The notes under the pieces: model-generated
The model's database searches: none
What the model was told of the DNA's origin: nothing
The model's input: the letters and a program-made list of their open reading frames with translations, nothing else
Translations under genes and position numbers: made by a program
Part shown: piece by piece, positions 26,035 to 37,500 of the stretch
Numbering within the stretch: the first letter of the stretch is position 1
How the letters are laid out: every line of letters begins with the position of its first letter
IMG/VR virus record: IMGVR_UViG_3300042896_001037
Location: 1 to 61,267 of that record
Reading direction: 5' to 3' (one strand)
DNA from: a virus
DNA: 61,267 nucleotides

Positions 26035-27404
26035 GTGATCCATTACAAGAACAACTAGCTGAAATTGATATTACTCCTATTGGAGACGTTCCTGTTGAAA
26101 CTGGAAATACGTCTCCTACTCTAATACCTGTAGTTGGTATACTTACAACCCTAATAACAAATCCAATAACAAACCCAGTAAATGATTTTTCAAATAATAC
26201 CAATTTAACACCTGTATCTTCCCCTTCTGAAATAGAATATTCAATAGAAGGAACGGTTGTTGATTCTACTAATCCTAATAAAAAAATCTCTGGAGCAAAA
26301 ATATCAACTAACGACCAAAATCAAACCACTTCAAAAATTAATGGGCAATTTATCCTTAAAGGAAAAACAACTACAGATAAAAAAATAAGTATTTCTGTTA
26401 GTTTAAAAGGATATACCCCTCAAAATTTTACTCCATATTTTGGAGACGGTACTATTAAATCTAATTTAGGAGTAATCCAACTTCAATTAATTCAAAAAAG
26501 TTTAGATCAAGATAAAATAAACTCTAGTTTATTAACAGATAGCCAAATTAATGGTTTAACTAAATCAATAAAAACTTCATCTTCATTTTTCCAAAAAAAA
26601 TTAACAACTTCTATAATTAATGTTAAAAGTCGTTTAATCCCTTTAATATTAACTTTAATTGCTGGGTTTGGAGTTACTCAAGTTAATAAATTAATAGATA
26701 AAGGAACAACTAAAATTTCTGATATACAAAATCAAACTACATGTCCTACTCAACCAGAATTAGCTAAAATTATTTCACGTAAAAATAGATTAGTAAAACA
26801 ATTAAATAGACTTCTTAAAGTAATTCAATCTACTGAAAAATTTATTAGCTCAATCAAAAAACTTATTGATACTACATCAACAACTATTTCAGGTTTAGAT
26901 ATAGCTTCGTTAGCTTTACCTTCTTCAATTCCTCCTGGAGTTGGTATCCCTGTTGGTGTTATTAATAAATCAGGAGATGTAATTAATTTATTAAAAAATC
27001 AAATAAAAGGTGAACAAGGAAAAATAGACAATTTAGTTTCCCCATTAACCTTACTAAAATCAGTAATAACTCAAGCTCTCCAATATTTAAGTCTTTTAGA
27101 TAATTTAGTTCAATATTGTTACCCTGATGCTAATCAAGAACAAATTTCTGCAGAATTAACAGCAATTACTACAGACGAATCAAACCAAGAATCCCCAGTA
27201 GTTACAAATGTAAATGGATTTACAATGGGGGTTGAAACAGAACCACAAATATCAACATTATCCATAAAACGTAGAAGAGCTATAGCTACAAATAAACAAG
27301 GTGTAATAATGTTAACAGGAGAATGGTCATTTAGTTCAATTGATCAAATACTAATAGATGAACTTGTATTTTATATTCAAACAAATGATTTAAGAGCAGA
27401 TTAA
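26031..27404 (+). CDS. Baseplate/tail protein with carboxypeptidase-regulatory-like domain
   Basis: 457 residues. An N-terminal acidic and hydrophobic region is followed at about 65-145 by SIEGTVVDSTNPNKKISGAK and NGQFILKGKTTTDKKISISV, typical of the CarboxypepD_reg/PEGA-like beta sandwich used in surface proteins of Bacteroidota. A helical middle follows, with hydrophobic stretches (LIPLILTLIAGFGV), and a beta-rich end. Probably a hub or cell-envelope-contacting tail component. Confidence 0.6.
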   Translation: MSDPLQEQLAEIDITPIGDVPVETGNTSPTLIPVVGILTTLITNPITNPVNDFSNNTNLTPVSSPSEIEYSIEGTVVDSTNPNKKISGAKISTNDQNQTTSKINGQFILKGKTTTDKKISISVSLKGYTPQNFTPYFGDGTIKSNLGVIQLQLIQKSLDQDKINSSLLTDSQINGLTKSIKTSSSFFQKKLTTSIINVKSRLIPLILTLIAGFGVTQVNKLIDKGTTKISDIQNQTTCPTQPELAKIISRKNRLVKQLNRLLKVIQSTEKFISSIKKLIDTTSTTISGLDIASLALPSSIPPGVGIPVGVINKSGDVINLLKNQIKGEQGKIDNLVSPLTLLKSVITQALQYLSLLDNLVQYCYPDANQEQISAELTAITTDESNQESPVVTNVNGFTMGVETEPQISTLSIKRRRAIATNKQGVIMLTGEWSFSSIDQILIDELVFYIQTNDLRAD

Positions 27405-27406
27405 CC

Positions 27407-27420
27407 CTATATTTATAAAC
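27407..27420 (+). promoter_or_regulatory. Late-type promoter motif
   Basis: CTATATTTATAAAC just after a stop codon, ATG follows at 27423. Confidence 0.55.
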
Positions 27421-27422
27421 AT

Positions 27423-27755
27423 ATGAAAAGTACAGATTTTAAAAAATTAATTAAAGAAGCCGTAAGGGAAGCAATTCAAGAAGAATTAAAGGATATTTTA
27501 TTAGAAGCCGTAAAATCTTCTAAACAAATAGTAAGAGAATCTTATACTCCTGTTACTTCCCCTAATCCATCTTATGCACCACCACCAATAGATTTTAGGT
27601 CAAAATATGCTGAGGTATTAGGAGAAACAGCTTTAAGTTTTACCTCCCAAAACGCTCAATCTTTTACCCCACAAATGGGTGATCCTGTAAACGGAAGTTT
27701 AGGAGCTGGAGAATTAGGTATGGATCAAATAATGGGTCTTTTAAATAGTAAATAA
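27423..27755 (+). CDS. Small tail-region protein with KLIKEAVREAI N terminus, 110 aa
   Basis: N-terminal amphipathic helix (DFKKLIKEAVREAIQEELKD, ILLEAVKSS) of the kind shared by the proteins at 48239, 52116 and 57029, then a Pro/Ser-rich linker (SPNPSYAPPP) and a Gly-rich end (GSLGAGELGMDQIMGLLNSK). A candidate scaffold-like or targeted small structural protein; see the N-terminal peptide finding. Confidence 0.65.
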   Translation: MKSTDFKKLIKEAVREAIQEELKDILLEAVKSSKQIVRESYTPVTSPNPSYAPPPIDFRSKYAEVLGETALSFTSQNAQSFTPQMGDPVNGSLGAGELGMDQIMGLLNSK

Positions 27756-28159
27756 TGGCATTTAATCCACAATTAATAAATCCGATTGATTTAAATCCAA
27801 ATCTTGCAGTTGGGGTAAATCTACCATTTAGTGGACCTTCTGTTTTTGAATCAAATTATTTAACATCCGACGCTATAAAAAACAATTTAATTAACTATTT
27901 TTTAACTAATCCTGGAGAAAGACCATTAAATCCTACTTTTGGTGGAGGTTTAAGATCTTTTATATTCCAACAAATCTCAGAAAATTCACTAGATGGATTA
28001 AAAGAAAACGTAAGTTTAAAATTAGAAACATATTTTCCAAATGTTATAATTAACTCATTAGATGTACTTAAAAGAGATGATGAAAATTCAGTAGTAGTTC
28101 AATTGAAATATTCTATTGCTAATTCTAATATCAATGATAACTTAACTTTTCAATTTTAA
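27755..28159 (+). CDS. Baseplate wedge protein gp25-like
   Basis: 134 residues, the usual gp25/gpW-like length. Signature features are AIKNNLINYFLTNPGERPLN followed by PTFGGGLRSFIFQQ, matching the family core (I..ai..iL.T..GeR...P.fG..l...lf). It builds the sheath initiator at the baseplate. Starts in the stop of the preceding gene. Confidence 0.92.
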   Translation: MAFNPQLINPIDLNPNLAVGVNLPFSGPSVFESNYLTSDAIKNNLINYFLTNPGERPLNPTFGGGLRSFIFQQISENSLDGLKENVSLKLETYFPNVIINSLDVLKRDDENSVVVQLKYSIANSNINDNLTFQF

Positions 28160-28162
28160 AAA

Positions 28163-30010
28163 ATGGCTAAAACTAATAGAGATATAAAATATATTAATCG
28201 TGATTTTGAATCCTTTAGATCAAGATTAATAGAATTTTCTCAAACATATTTCCCCGCAACATATAACGACTTTTCATCAACCTCACCAGGTATGATGTTT
28301 ATGGAACAATCTTCTTATGTGGGAGATGTTTTAAGTTTCTATTTAGATAACCAATTTCAAGAAACATTTATTCAATATGCCCAACAAACAAATAATGTAT
28401 TTGAATTAGCATATATGTTTGGTTATAGGCCAAAAACAACAGGAGTTGCCCAAACTAGTGTTGATTTTTATCAACAATTACCTTCAATTAATGATGGTAC
28501 TGGTAATTATATTCCTGATTATAGTTATGCTACTACAATTAATGAAAATACTACTATTACTTCTCAAAATGGAGCTTCATTTATCATTCAAGATAAAATC
28601 GATTTTTCAGTTTCAAGTTCATTAGATCCTACTGAAGTTTCTGTATATCAAATATCTGGAAATATACCACAATATTTTCTTTTAAAAAAGAGTAGAAATG
28701 CTATTTCATCTACTATTAACACAACTAGTTTTAGTTTTGGAGCACCTCAACAATTTGCAACTATAAATATACAAGCTAATAATATTATAAAAATATTAGA
28801 TATTACTGATTCTGATGGTAATATATGGTATGAAGTAGATCATTTAGCACAAGAAATGGTATTTGATTCAATAAAAAATACTAACATTAATGATCCAAAT
28901 AAAATAGATAACACCCCATTTTTATTAAAATTAAAAAAAGTTGCAAGAAGATTTGCTACTCGATTTACATCTTTATCAAATTTACAAATTCAATTTGGAG
29001 CGGGTTCACCAAGTGATACAACTGAAGAAATTACTCCAAACCCCAATAATGTAGGTATTGGATTACCTTTTAAAAAAGATAAATTAACTACAGCATTTTC
29101 ACCACTTAATTTTTTATATACCGGAACATATGGGATTTCACCTGCTAACACAACATTAACAGTTAGATATCTAACAGGTGGTGGGGTAAATTCAAACATT
29201 ACTGCAAATTCTTTAACTAATTTAAATACAGGTAATACTAGATTTAATAACTTTAATTTAAATTCTACAACCTCAAATTATATTTTTGCATCACTTTCCG
29301 CAACTAATCCAATAGCAGCAACTGGTGGAAGAGGAGGAGACACATTAGAGGAAATTCGCCAAAATACGCTAGCACTAGTTGCATCTCAAAAACGTTCAGT
29401 TACCGCAGATGATTATTTAGTTAGAGCTTTAAGTATGCCCTCTGAATATGGAGCGGTTTCAAAAGCATATATTGAACAACCTAAATTAACAGATAATCAA
29501 GTATCAACAATTGAAACTTTAAGTTTATATGTTTTATCTTTAAATTCTTCTGGGCAATTAGATTATGCTAATACAACTTTAAAAAATAATTTAAGAACCT
29601 ATTTATCTCAATATAGAATGATTGGGGATAATATAGAAATTAGAGATGCATATATTATTAATATTGGAGTAAATTTTGAAATTATAGTATTACCTGAATA
29701 TAATAATAATGAAGTTTTATTGTCTTGTATATCATCTATACAGTCATATTTTTTACTTGATAAATGGCAATTAAATCAACCAATTATGATACGAGATTTA
29801 TATATTTTGCTTGATAAAATTAAAGGCGTTCAAACAGTAAAAAATGTATCTATTGTAAATAAAGCAGGAACTTCAACAGGATACTCACAATATGCTTACG
29901 ATATAGAGGGAGCTACACAAAATCAAGTAGTTTATCCTTCATTAGACCCTAGTATATTTGAATTAAAATATCCTAACCAAGACATAAAAGGTAAAGTAGT
30001 TCCTTTATAA
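28163..30010 (+). CDS. Baseplate wedge protein gp6-like (baseplate J)
   Basis: 615 residues, close to T4 gp6 (about 660). N terminus INRDFESFRSRLIEFSQTYF then SSTSPGMMFMEQSSYVGDVL is typical of gp6; the block GGRGGDTLEEIRQNTLALVA then SQKRSVTADDYLVRALSM is the baseplate-J core. Forms the iris of the wedge. Three bases after gp25, as in many T4-like genomes. Confidence 0.88.
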   Translation: MAKTNRDIKYINRDFESFRSRLIEFSQTYFPATYNDFSSTSPGMMFMEQSSYVGDVLSFYLDNQFQETFIQYAQQTNNVFELAYMFGYRPKTTGVAQTSVDFYQQLPSINDGTGNYIPDYSYATTINENTTITSQNGASFIIQDKIDFSVSSSLDPTEVSVYQISGNIPQYFLLKKSRNAISSTINTTSFSFGAPQQFATINIQANNIIKILDITDSDGNIWYEVDHLAQEMVFDSIKNTNINDPNKIDNTPFLLKLKKVARRFATRFTSLSNLQIQFGAGSPSDTTEEITPNPNNVGIGLPFKKDKLTTAFSPLNFLYTGTYGISPANTTLTVRYLTGGGVNSNITANSLTNLNTGNTRFNNFNLNSTTSNYIFASLSATNPIAATGGRGGDTLEEIRQNTLALVASQKRSVTADDYLVRALSMPSEYGAVSKAYIEQPKLTDNQVSTIETLSLYVLSLNSSGQLDYANTTLKNNLRTYLSQYRMIGDNIEIRDAYIINIGVNFEIIVLPEYNNNEVLLSCISSIQSYFLLDKWQLNQPIMIRDLYILLDKIKGVQTVKNVSIVNKAGTSTGYSQYAYDIEGATQNQVVYPSLDPSIFELKYPNQDIKGKVVPL

Positions 30011-30012
30011 TG

Positions 30013-30026
30013 CTATATTTATAATA
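30013..30026 (+). promoter_or_regulatory. Late-type promoter motif
   Basis: CTATATTTATAATA right after the gp6 stop; next start at 30037. Confidence 0.55.
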
Positions 30027-30036
30027 AAATATATTA

Positions 30037-31236
30037 ATGGCTGTATATAAAATATTCCCTACTCAAGATACTACTTTATATTGCTCTAATCCTTCTATGA
30101 ATACTGGATTAAATGCTATATTAGAGGTATCTAATAAATTAAATTTAAGTGGAACTCCTGAAGTAGCTAGATATTTAGTTCAATTTGATCAAGATGAAAT
30201 TATAGATATATATTCTAATAAAATAGGAAGTAGTTCTTATGATATTTATTTTAAAAATTCTATAGCTGAAGCCCAAGGTATAAACCAAAATACATTACTA
30301 GAAATTCTTCCTGTAGCCCAATCTTGGAATAATGGAACAGGATACACCTCAAATAATCCACAAACTACGGATGGAGCATCATGGACATATGCAAGTTATA
30401 GTGGCTCAAACCCATGGTCCCCATCAGGATCATATTCTGGATCTAGTGGTAATTATATTTACACTAGCTCATACAGTAGCATTTGTGGTGGTATAGGAGG
30501 TGGTAATTGGTTTTATGATCCTAATGGAGGATTTTATGTAATTGCAGGATATGTTTTTCCTGGTTATATAGCAAGTTTTTCCCCTAGCAGCTCCGTTAAT
30601 TTAAGTTATTACCCAAGATCTATTAAAGATATTGAAGCTAATGTTAATAATATAGTTGATGGTTGGATAGGCAATGCAATTCCAAATTATGGATTTATAG
30701 TTAAATTATCAAGTTCATTTGAATTCAATTCAAATCAACATGTTCAACCTCAATTTAAATATTACAGTGTTGACACAAACACAATTTACCCTCCATGCTT
30801 AGAATTTAGATGGAGAGACTACCAATCTGTATTAACAGGCCCACTAACTGGAAGCATCGTAACTACTTCAGACATTAAAATGTCTTTATCTCAAAATTCA
30901 GGTGTATTTTATCCAACAAGTATAAATAAATTTAATGTAAATGTAAGTCCTTTATACCCAAATCGTGTATATCAAACGTCTTCATTATTTACTAATTTAA
31001 ATTATTTACCTACTTCTTCATATTATGCCATAAAAGACTTGGCTACCAATGAATTTGTTGTTAACTTCGATGATCAATATACCCAAATTAGTTCTGATTT
31101 AACAGGAAATTATTTTAGTGTTTATATGAGTGGCCTTGAACCAGAAAGATATTATAAAATTTTAATTAAAACTATAATTAATGGTTCAACATTAATATTT
31201 GATGATAATTATTATTTTAAAGTTATAAACGGATGA
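30037..31236 (+). CDS. Tail/baseplate protein, DNRLRE-like N terminus, 399 aa
   Basis: Starts with AVYKIFPTQDTTLYCSNPSM and GTPEVARYLVQFD, a form seen in DNRLRE-type surface proteins and in baseplate-associated proteins of marine phages. The middle is Gly/Ser/Tyr-rich (YSGSSGNYIYTSSYSS), typical of exposed tail parts. Placed between gp6 and a 2017-residue protein, so most likely a wedge or fibre connector. Not assignable to a T4 gene. Confidence 0.65.
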   Translation: MAVYKIFPTQDTTLYCSNPSMNTGLNAILEVSNKLNLSGTPEVARYLVQFDQDEIIDIYSNKIGSSSYDIYFKNSIAEAQGINQNTLLEILPVAQSWNNGTGYTSNNPQTTDGASWTYASYSGSNPWSPSGSYSGSSGNYIYTSSYSSICGGIGGGNWFYDPNGGFYVIAGYVFPGYIASFSPSSSVNLSYYPRSIKDIEANVNNIVDGWIGNAIPNYGFIVKLSSSFEFNSNQHVQPQFKYYSVDTNTIYPPCLEFRWRDYQSVLTGPLTGSIVTTSDIKMSLSQNSGVFYPTSINKFNVNVSPLYPNRVYQTSSLFTNLNYLPTSSYYAIKDLATNEFVVNFDDQYTQISSDLTGNYFSVYMSGLEPERYYKILIKTIINGSTLIFDDNYYFKVING

Positions 31237-31595
31237 GTGAAAATATAAAATTTAATAAACAAGTATATGATAAAGGACAGTATGCTAAAGTAATAAACAC
31301 ATCCTTCACTCAATTAGGAGTTCAATCAATTCAAGAAACAATTAATAATCAACCTACTACAGATCAATTTTTTAGTATGTATAATGATTTATTTTACGAT
31401 ATTCCTGAATTAGGTGAAATTAATTCACATGAATATTTAATTACAAAAAGTAGTGAATATATCAATTTTGATGTTAATCAAGAAGAAATAGAAGCTTTAC
31501 AAGAAGAAATTGCTCAATTAAGAGAAGAATTACTTGATGCTCAAAAACAAAATATAGAATTACAAACAGGAATAACTATATCTACCCCACTATAA
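31233..31595 (+). CDS. Structural connector with C-terminal coiled coil, 120 aa
   Basis: Unrecognised N-terminal part, then a heptad-rich helix at about 86-110 (QEEIEALQEEIAQLREELLD). ATGA overlaps on both sides place it with its neighbours in one translational unit, between the 399- and 2017-residue structural proteins. Confidence 0.65.
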   Translation: MSENIKFNKQVYDKGQYAKVINTSFTQLGVQSIQETINNQPTTDQFFSMYNDLFYDIPELGEINSHEYLITKSSEYINFDVNQEEIEALQEEIAQLREELLDAQKQNIELQTGITISTPL

Positions 31596-34500
31596 TGGCT
31601 GCATCAATTTCACAAATAGATACTCAAGATTTTACTTCTCAAACATATGGGGGAAGTGATATATCTTTACTTTCTCAATTTGATATCGATACATCTTTAA
31701 CATCAAATAGTTATATTGAATATTTTATATACGATAATAATAAAAATTTACTATCAACAGATTATTCCTTTTTAAAATACACAGTATTAAATGATGGTCA
31801 ATCTGCAGGAAATAACAATTCTTTATCCCAAATAGAAATAAACCCTGAAAAAACCCTTATTAATTCAGGATATGACCAAGGTGAATATATTACATACTTT
31901 AATATTTTAAATAAACAAATTGGTTCTGATTTACAACAACTTTATATTACTGAAATATCATCTGATAGAACAGAAATCAGATTAGATAGTACTTCTTTAA
32001 CTGAATTTGATCTAGTTGAACAAACTAATATTTTTATACAGGAACGAGAAAATAGTACATATTTTTTAGATTTTTATTTAAATTTTGGAGATAATAATTT
32101 ATTTATATCTAATAATATTTCATTAGATAATCAAGATCCAACCAACCCAACAATATTAATTAAATTATATGAACCCCTTTCGGATGAATTTGATATAAAT
32201 TCTACATTGTGGGTTGTAACTGTTGTAGAAGAACCGGTAGCTTATAAAGTTACCTTTGAAGATATTCCTATAGTATTTACAGATACTACTAGTATTGGGG
32301 GACCTAATTTTAATTTAAATTTAAAAGATCAAGTTAACAATTCATCATTAGAATTATCATATGCGGATTTAGTTTTAACATCTTTAACTAGTTCCACGAA
32401 TCAATTAAATAGTTTACTTGAGGAAAAAGAAATTGATATAAATGTTGATTACACAGATTTTTCTAATTTTATTCACTTTAGCTCAGTTCAATCAAGAATT
32501 GAAAATTTTTATTACAAAGTTGGTTTAATAGAAAATTATTCATCTTCTATTGCAACTTTAAATAATACTACAAATAATAACCCAAGTGCTAGTATAGCTA
32601 TATATGAATCTAAAATAAATAACATTATAACTAATTTTGATGGTTATGATTATTATTTATATTATTCTAGTGAGTCTTTAGCTTACCCAAAAACTAATTC
32701 ATCACCTCCTTATACATTATACTCTTCTACAAGCCCAACAGTTTTAACATGGTTAGGGAGTGCTGATGAAAATAGTACATATTATGGGGGAATACTTCTC
32801 TCAGCTTCTATCTACGATAACTTAAACCAAAATAATCTATTTTATGCTATCCCAGAATATTTAAGAGAAGATCCTGCAAATGATCCATATCAATTATTTA
32901 TTGAAATGGTAGGACAACATTACGATAATATTTGGATATATTATAAAGATGTTACTCAAAAATACAATGCGGATAACCGTTTAGAAAATGGTATTTCAAA
33001 AGATATAGTAGCGGATGCTATTAGGGATTTTGGAATTAAATTATATCAAAATAATTTTTCAAACGAGGATTTATATACAGCATTTTTAGGTTTAACACCT
33101 GAAGGTGGTTTATTTCCATTTCCAAATATAACCGGATCTTTACCTACCCCTAGTGGGTATGAGTATATTAATACAAAAATATCTGCTTCAAATGATTATT
33201 TACCGTTAGATGACGTTAATAAATCGTTATATAAACGCATATACCATAATTTGCCATACCTATTACAAACAAAAGGCACATTGCCGGGTTTGCGCGCACT
33301 TATTACCTCATATGGTATTCCTGATACAATATTAAGGATTAAAGAATATGGTGGAAAAGATAAAACAAATACAAATGATTGGGATTATTGGCAAAATGAA
33401 TTTAATTATGCTTATAAACAAAATGGAGATAATTTTATTTCCTCTAGTTTTGTTTTAAATTCATCTTGGGGATCAAATTCAAATGTACCTGAAACAGTAA
33501 TGTTTAGGTTTAAAACTAATGGTTTACCAACTTCATCTATTCCTTATTCTCAAAGTTTATTTCATTCATTTCCTAATACCTCAGCTATAACCCTTCGTTA
33601 TACAGGATCAGCTTATTCTACAGTATTTCCTCCTTCTAGCTCTTATAATGGTTCAATTATTGACCCATACTACCAATATGCCTATTTAGATTTTCATCCT
33701 AACTTTTCATCCCAACCTACATTAAGTGCTAGTGTTTACTTACCATTTTTTAATGGTGATTGGTGGTCAGTAATGGTTAAAAGAACAGGAACCGGAGCAT
33801 CAACTAATTTTGAATTATATTCGGGGAATAAAATATATGAGGGTGGTGAAAATGGAACCTCTATTGGTTTTTTTAATTCATCCTCAGTTATAGCTAATGA
33901 TACAAGTTTTGTTGCTGCTACAGACGCACGTTTTGGTTCTGGATCAATTACTGTAAATACTCAAATATACAATAAATTTTCCGGATCTTTTCAAGAAATT
34001 AAATACTACAGTAAACCTATAAGTGAAAGTGTATTTAGAGATTTTGTAATGAATCCTTCCTCAATTGAAGGAAATACTTTAAATTCTGGAGCAGATCAAT
34101 TAGCTTTTAGATTACCTTTAGGAGGAGAATTATATACAGGATCAAATTCAATCCATCCAAAAGTTACGGGTTCATGGATTACTACTTCTTCTTTTGCATC
34201 TAACAGTACTGCTTCTTTTAATTCAACACCTACATTTGTACCTAATACAGAACATTTTTATTACGATCAACCAATAGTAGGGATTAAAAATGCAATTGCT
34301 GATAAAATTAGAATTGAAAATAATGTAATTCCTGAAGGGGATGTTTTATCTCCATTCATGTCTTTATCCCAACAAGCTAATATATCTCAAAGTTATACAG
34401 CAAACACAAATTTACTTGAGGTAGCATTTTCACCACAAGATGAAGTAAATGATGATATTAATTCCTCTCTTGGATACTTTAATATAGGAGAATATATTGG

Positions 34501-37500
34501 AGATCCAAGACTACGTTCGTCCTCCGCTGAATCATATCCATCTTTAGATGCTTTAAGAGATTCATATTTTCAAAAATATACTAAAAATTATAATTTAGTT
34601 GATTTTGTTCGTTTAATTAAATTTTTTGACAATTCATTATTTAAAATGATAAAAGATTTTGTACCTGCTCGTACAAGTCTTGCTTCGGGAATTGTAATTA
34701 AACAACATATTTTAGAAAGAAATAAATATCCTCAACCCCAAGTTGATACTAATTCTATTATAGCTAAATATGCAAAAAGTGGTTCTATTATTTGGAACGA
34801 ACCTATTATAACTAAAGATCTTACAATATCTGGAACAATAGCTCCACAATGGAACGACTATAATGCGGGTACAGTAGAAAATTCTAATGGAGGTACTGCA
34901 GGAGTATTTGAAATGTTTAATGGAACAGCTTTTGCTCCATCCGGCTCTAATATATTTAATTTAACCCAAAGTTGGAGTGAATCAATCCCAACGATTTCTG
35001 GATCTGTAAATGTAATCCATAATTCACAAGATGAATTTTATGATGGAGAATTTAAAGGATCTACATTAATTATTACTACTCAAAGTTTAAATCCACCTTT
35101 ACCAAATTCAATACTTAGTTTTGATTATACTCCCGTAAGATACAGTCCACAAAATTACGGTTTACCTTCTACTGATCCTTTTGCACAATATCAATTTTTA
35201 AATGCATTAACAGTACCTGATGAAGGAGAAATTTTACTTTTAAGAGCTTACAGAAGAATTCTCCCAGATGGTAGTACTGGATTATCATCCCCATATGTTA
35301 AAATTCATAAACTTGATAATTCTGGATTTGATAATGCTATAGCTTTAGGACAAGCTACTAAATTAAGAATTAAATACACTACTGAATCGGGTTATTTAAC
35401 TATTGGAAATATTATATCAAGAGCAGAATACCCAACATATTGGCTATATCAAGTTCAATCATTAGGATCAGATACAGCAGATAATTATATTAAAGATTAT
35501 AATGTATCTGCTTCAAATATAAACCCATTATCACCTGCTCCATCAACCCAATATATTTTAGGAAGTGGAAATTCATTTAATACTATTACTGGGAATTCTT
35601 CAGGATTCTATAATTCTTCAACAGGTTATTATACAATTCCACAAACCGCTAATGTTCCATTACAAATAACTGCTTCTATTACTACAGATTCAACTCATAT
35701 AACAGGAAATCCTTTCTTTGCTTTATATTCTGTTGATTCCTCTAATTCCTTTACATTTTTACAATCTTCCTCTATACAATTAGGATCAAATATTACTACA
35801 AGATTATCATCTTCTTATTATCCATTAGGTACAGAAGCATTAATTGCTTTTATCCAAACCCCTAGTGTAGGTTCTTTTACACTAAAGTCAGGTAGTCTTT
35901 TAGTTACTCAAAGTATAGCCCCTTCCGCACTTGAAAATGATCTTATTATAATTGAACCTTATATTACTGACCCCAATTTTTATAACAGCGATAATAATGC
36001 TCTTTTAAATAGCGTTAGTGATCAAAGACCAAATTCTTATGCTTTAGATGTAGATTACACATATGGTATTACTCCCCCAATTAATTTCGGTTTATTAATT
36101 TCCGGAACTGCAACCCCTGCTACTGTACCTGATTCAAATTATACCTCTAAAAAATCTACCCTTTTAAAATATGAAGGTTCAAAATCAACTTCACAACTTT
36201 TAAATCAATGGACCGAAGGAGATACAGGAACATATGGTAAATTACCTTCAGTAGAAAGCCTAAAAACATATATAGCATATTGTGATGGGATTGGTGGATG
36301 GCCACCAGAAAGAGAAAATGCATCAGCAATGAATGTTATATATTTAATTAAAGCTGATGGTACTGTAGTTATTCCTAATACCTCAAAAGATTCACTATCA
36401 ATAATGCAACAAACCTTTCAAACTGGTGAAAGAGTATTTATTAATACAAAAAATGTAAACATATCCTCACTTGATCCTTACAGAACTGTTATTAGAGGAG
36501 GAACTCATATTGAACCTATTCTATACACCCAATCCGGTAGCGCCCCAAATGCTAACTTTTCAGGATCTATCCTTTTACAAGATATTGACTTAACTAATGG
36601 TACAGTAACATCAGATAAGTCACAAGATTATATAGGAAATATTGCTTCCTTTACTAATATATCCGATTTTAGTCCATTAGATTTACCTTTAATTTCTATA
36701 ACTAATCAAAATAATGTTCCTATTTCTACTAATCCATTTTTTGGAAAAGGTTATACCGTTCAACCAATAACTATAACTGAAGGTTGTAATTTAATTTTTA
36801 CTCCCCAATTTGCAGTTTCTAATTATTCTACATACCCCGGACTAACTTTTAAAATTTCCTTATATAAATCTACATCCACCCCCGGATTAAGTACTCCTGT
36901 AGCTTCAACTACAAGTACAGGAACAGTTCAAAATTCATCAACACAAATATATAATACCTCATTTACAGTTCCAAACTCAGATTTAGAGGCAAGTATTATA
37001 TATTACATTCAAATACAAGTTACCTCTTTAGGCTCTCCATTTGCTAGTTTTCCTAGCGGTGGCCCAATTATAATTAGTGGAGGATCTATAGGACTTAAAG
37101 TTGCCCAATATCCAACATTTATAACTCCATTTTCATCTTCTGGATACAATACAATTTGGGGGTATGGAAATACAGTTACTCATCCATATATAATTACCTC
37201 ATCTAGACCCCAATTAACAGATTATTTTGAAAATCCTGAGATTATAATGAAATCTGTTGATGGATCAGGTTTTAATCAAATTCAACTACCTTGGAGTATA
37301 AAACTTGGAGATGAATTTAGATTTGAAGGTAGAGAAGATTTTTCATTTATGGTAAAAAATATCTTTGGTCCTGCAGAAAGTGGATCTGGAAGAATATCCC
37401 AAACAGGATCTATTGAAGTTCATTTTAATACAAACTTACCAGTTTCAGCATCTTCTACAGTATTTAATTTAGATCACTTTTTAATCCGTAGATATGTTGA

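Noticed and set aside
28419-28625. Leu/Ile-rich frame within the gp6-like gene
   Set aside because: Out-of-frame shadow; hydrophobicity is a by-product of AT-rich codons.
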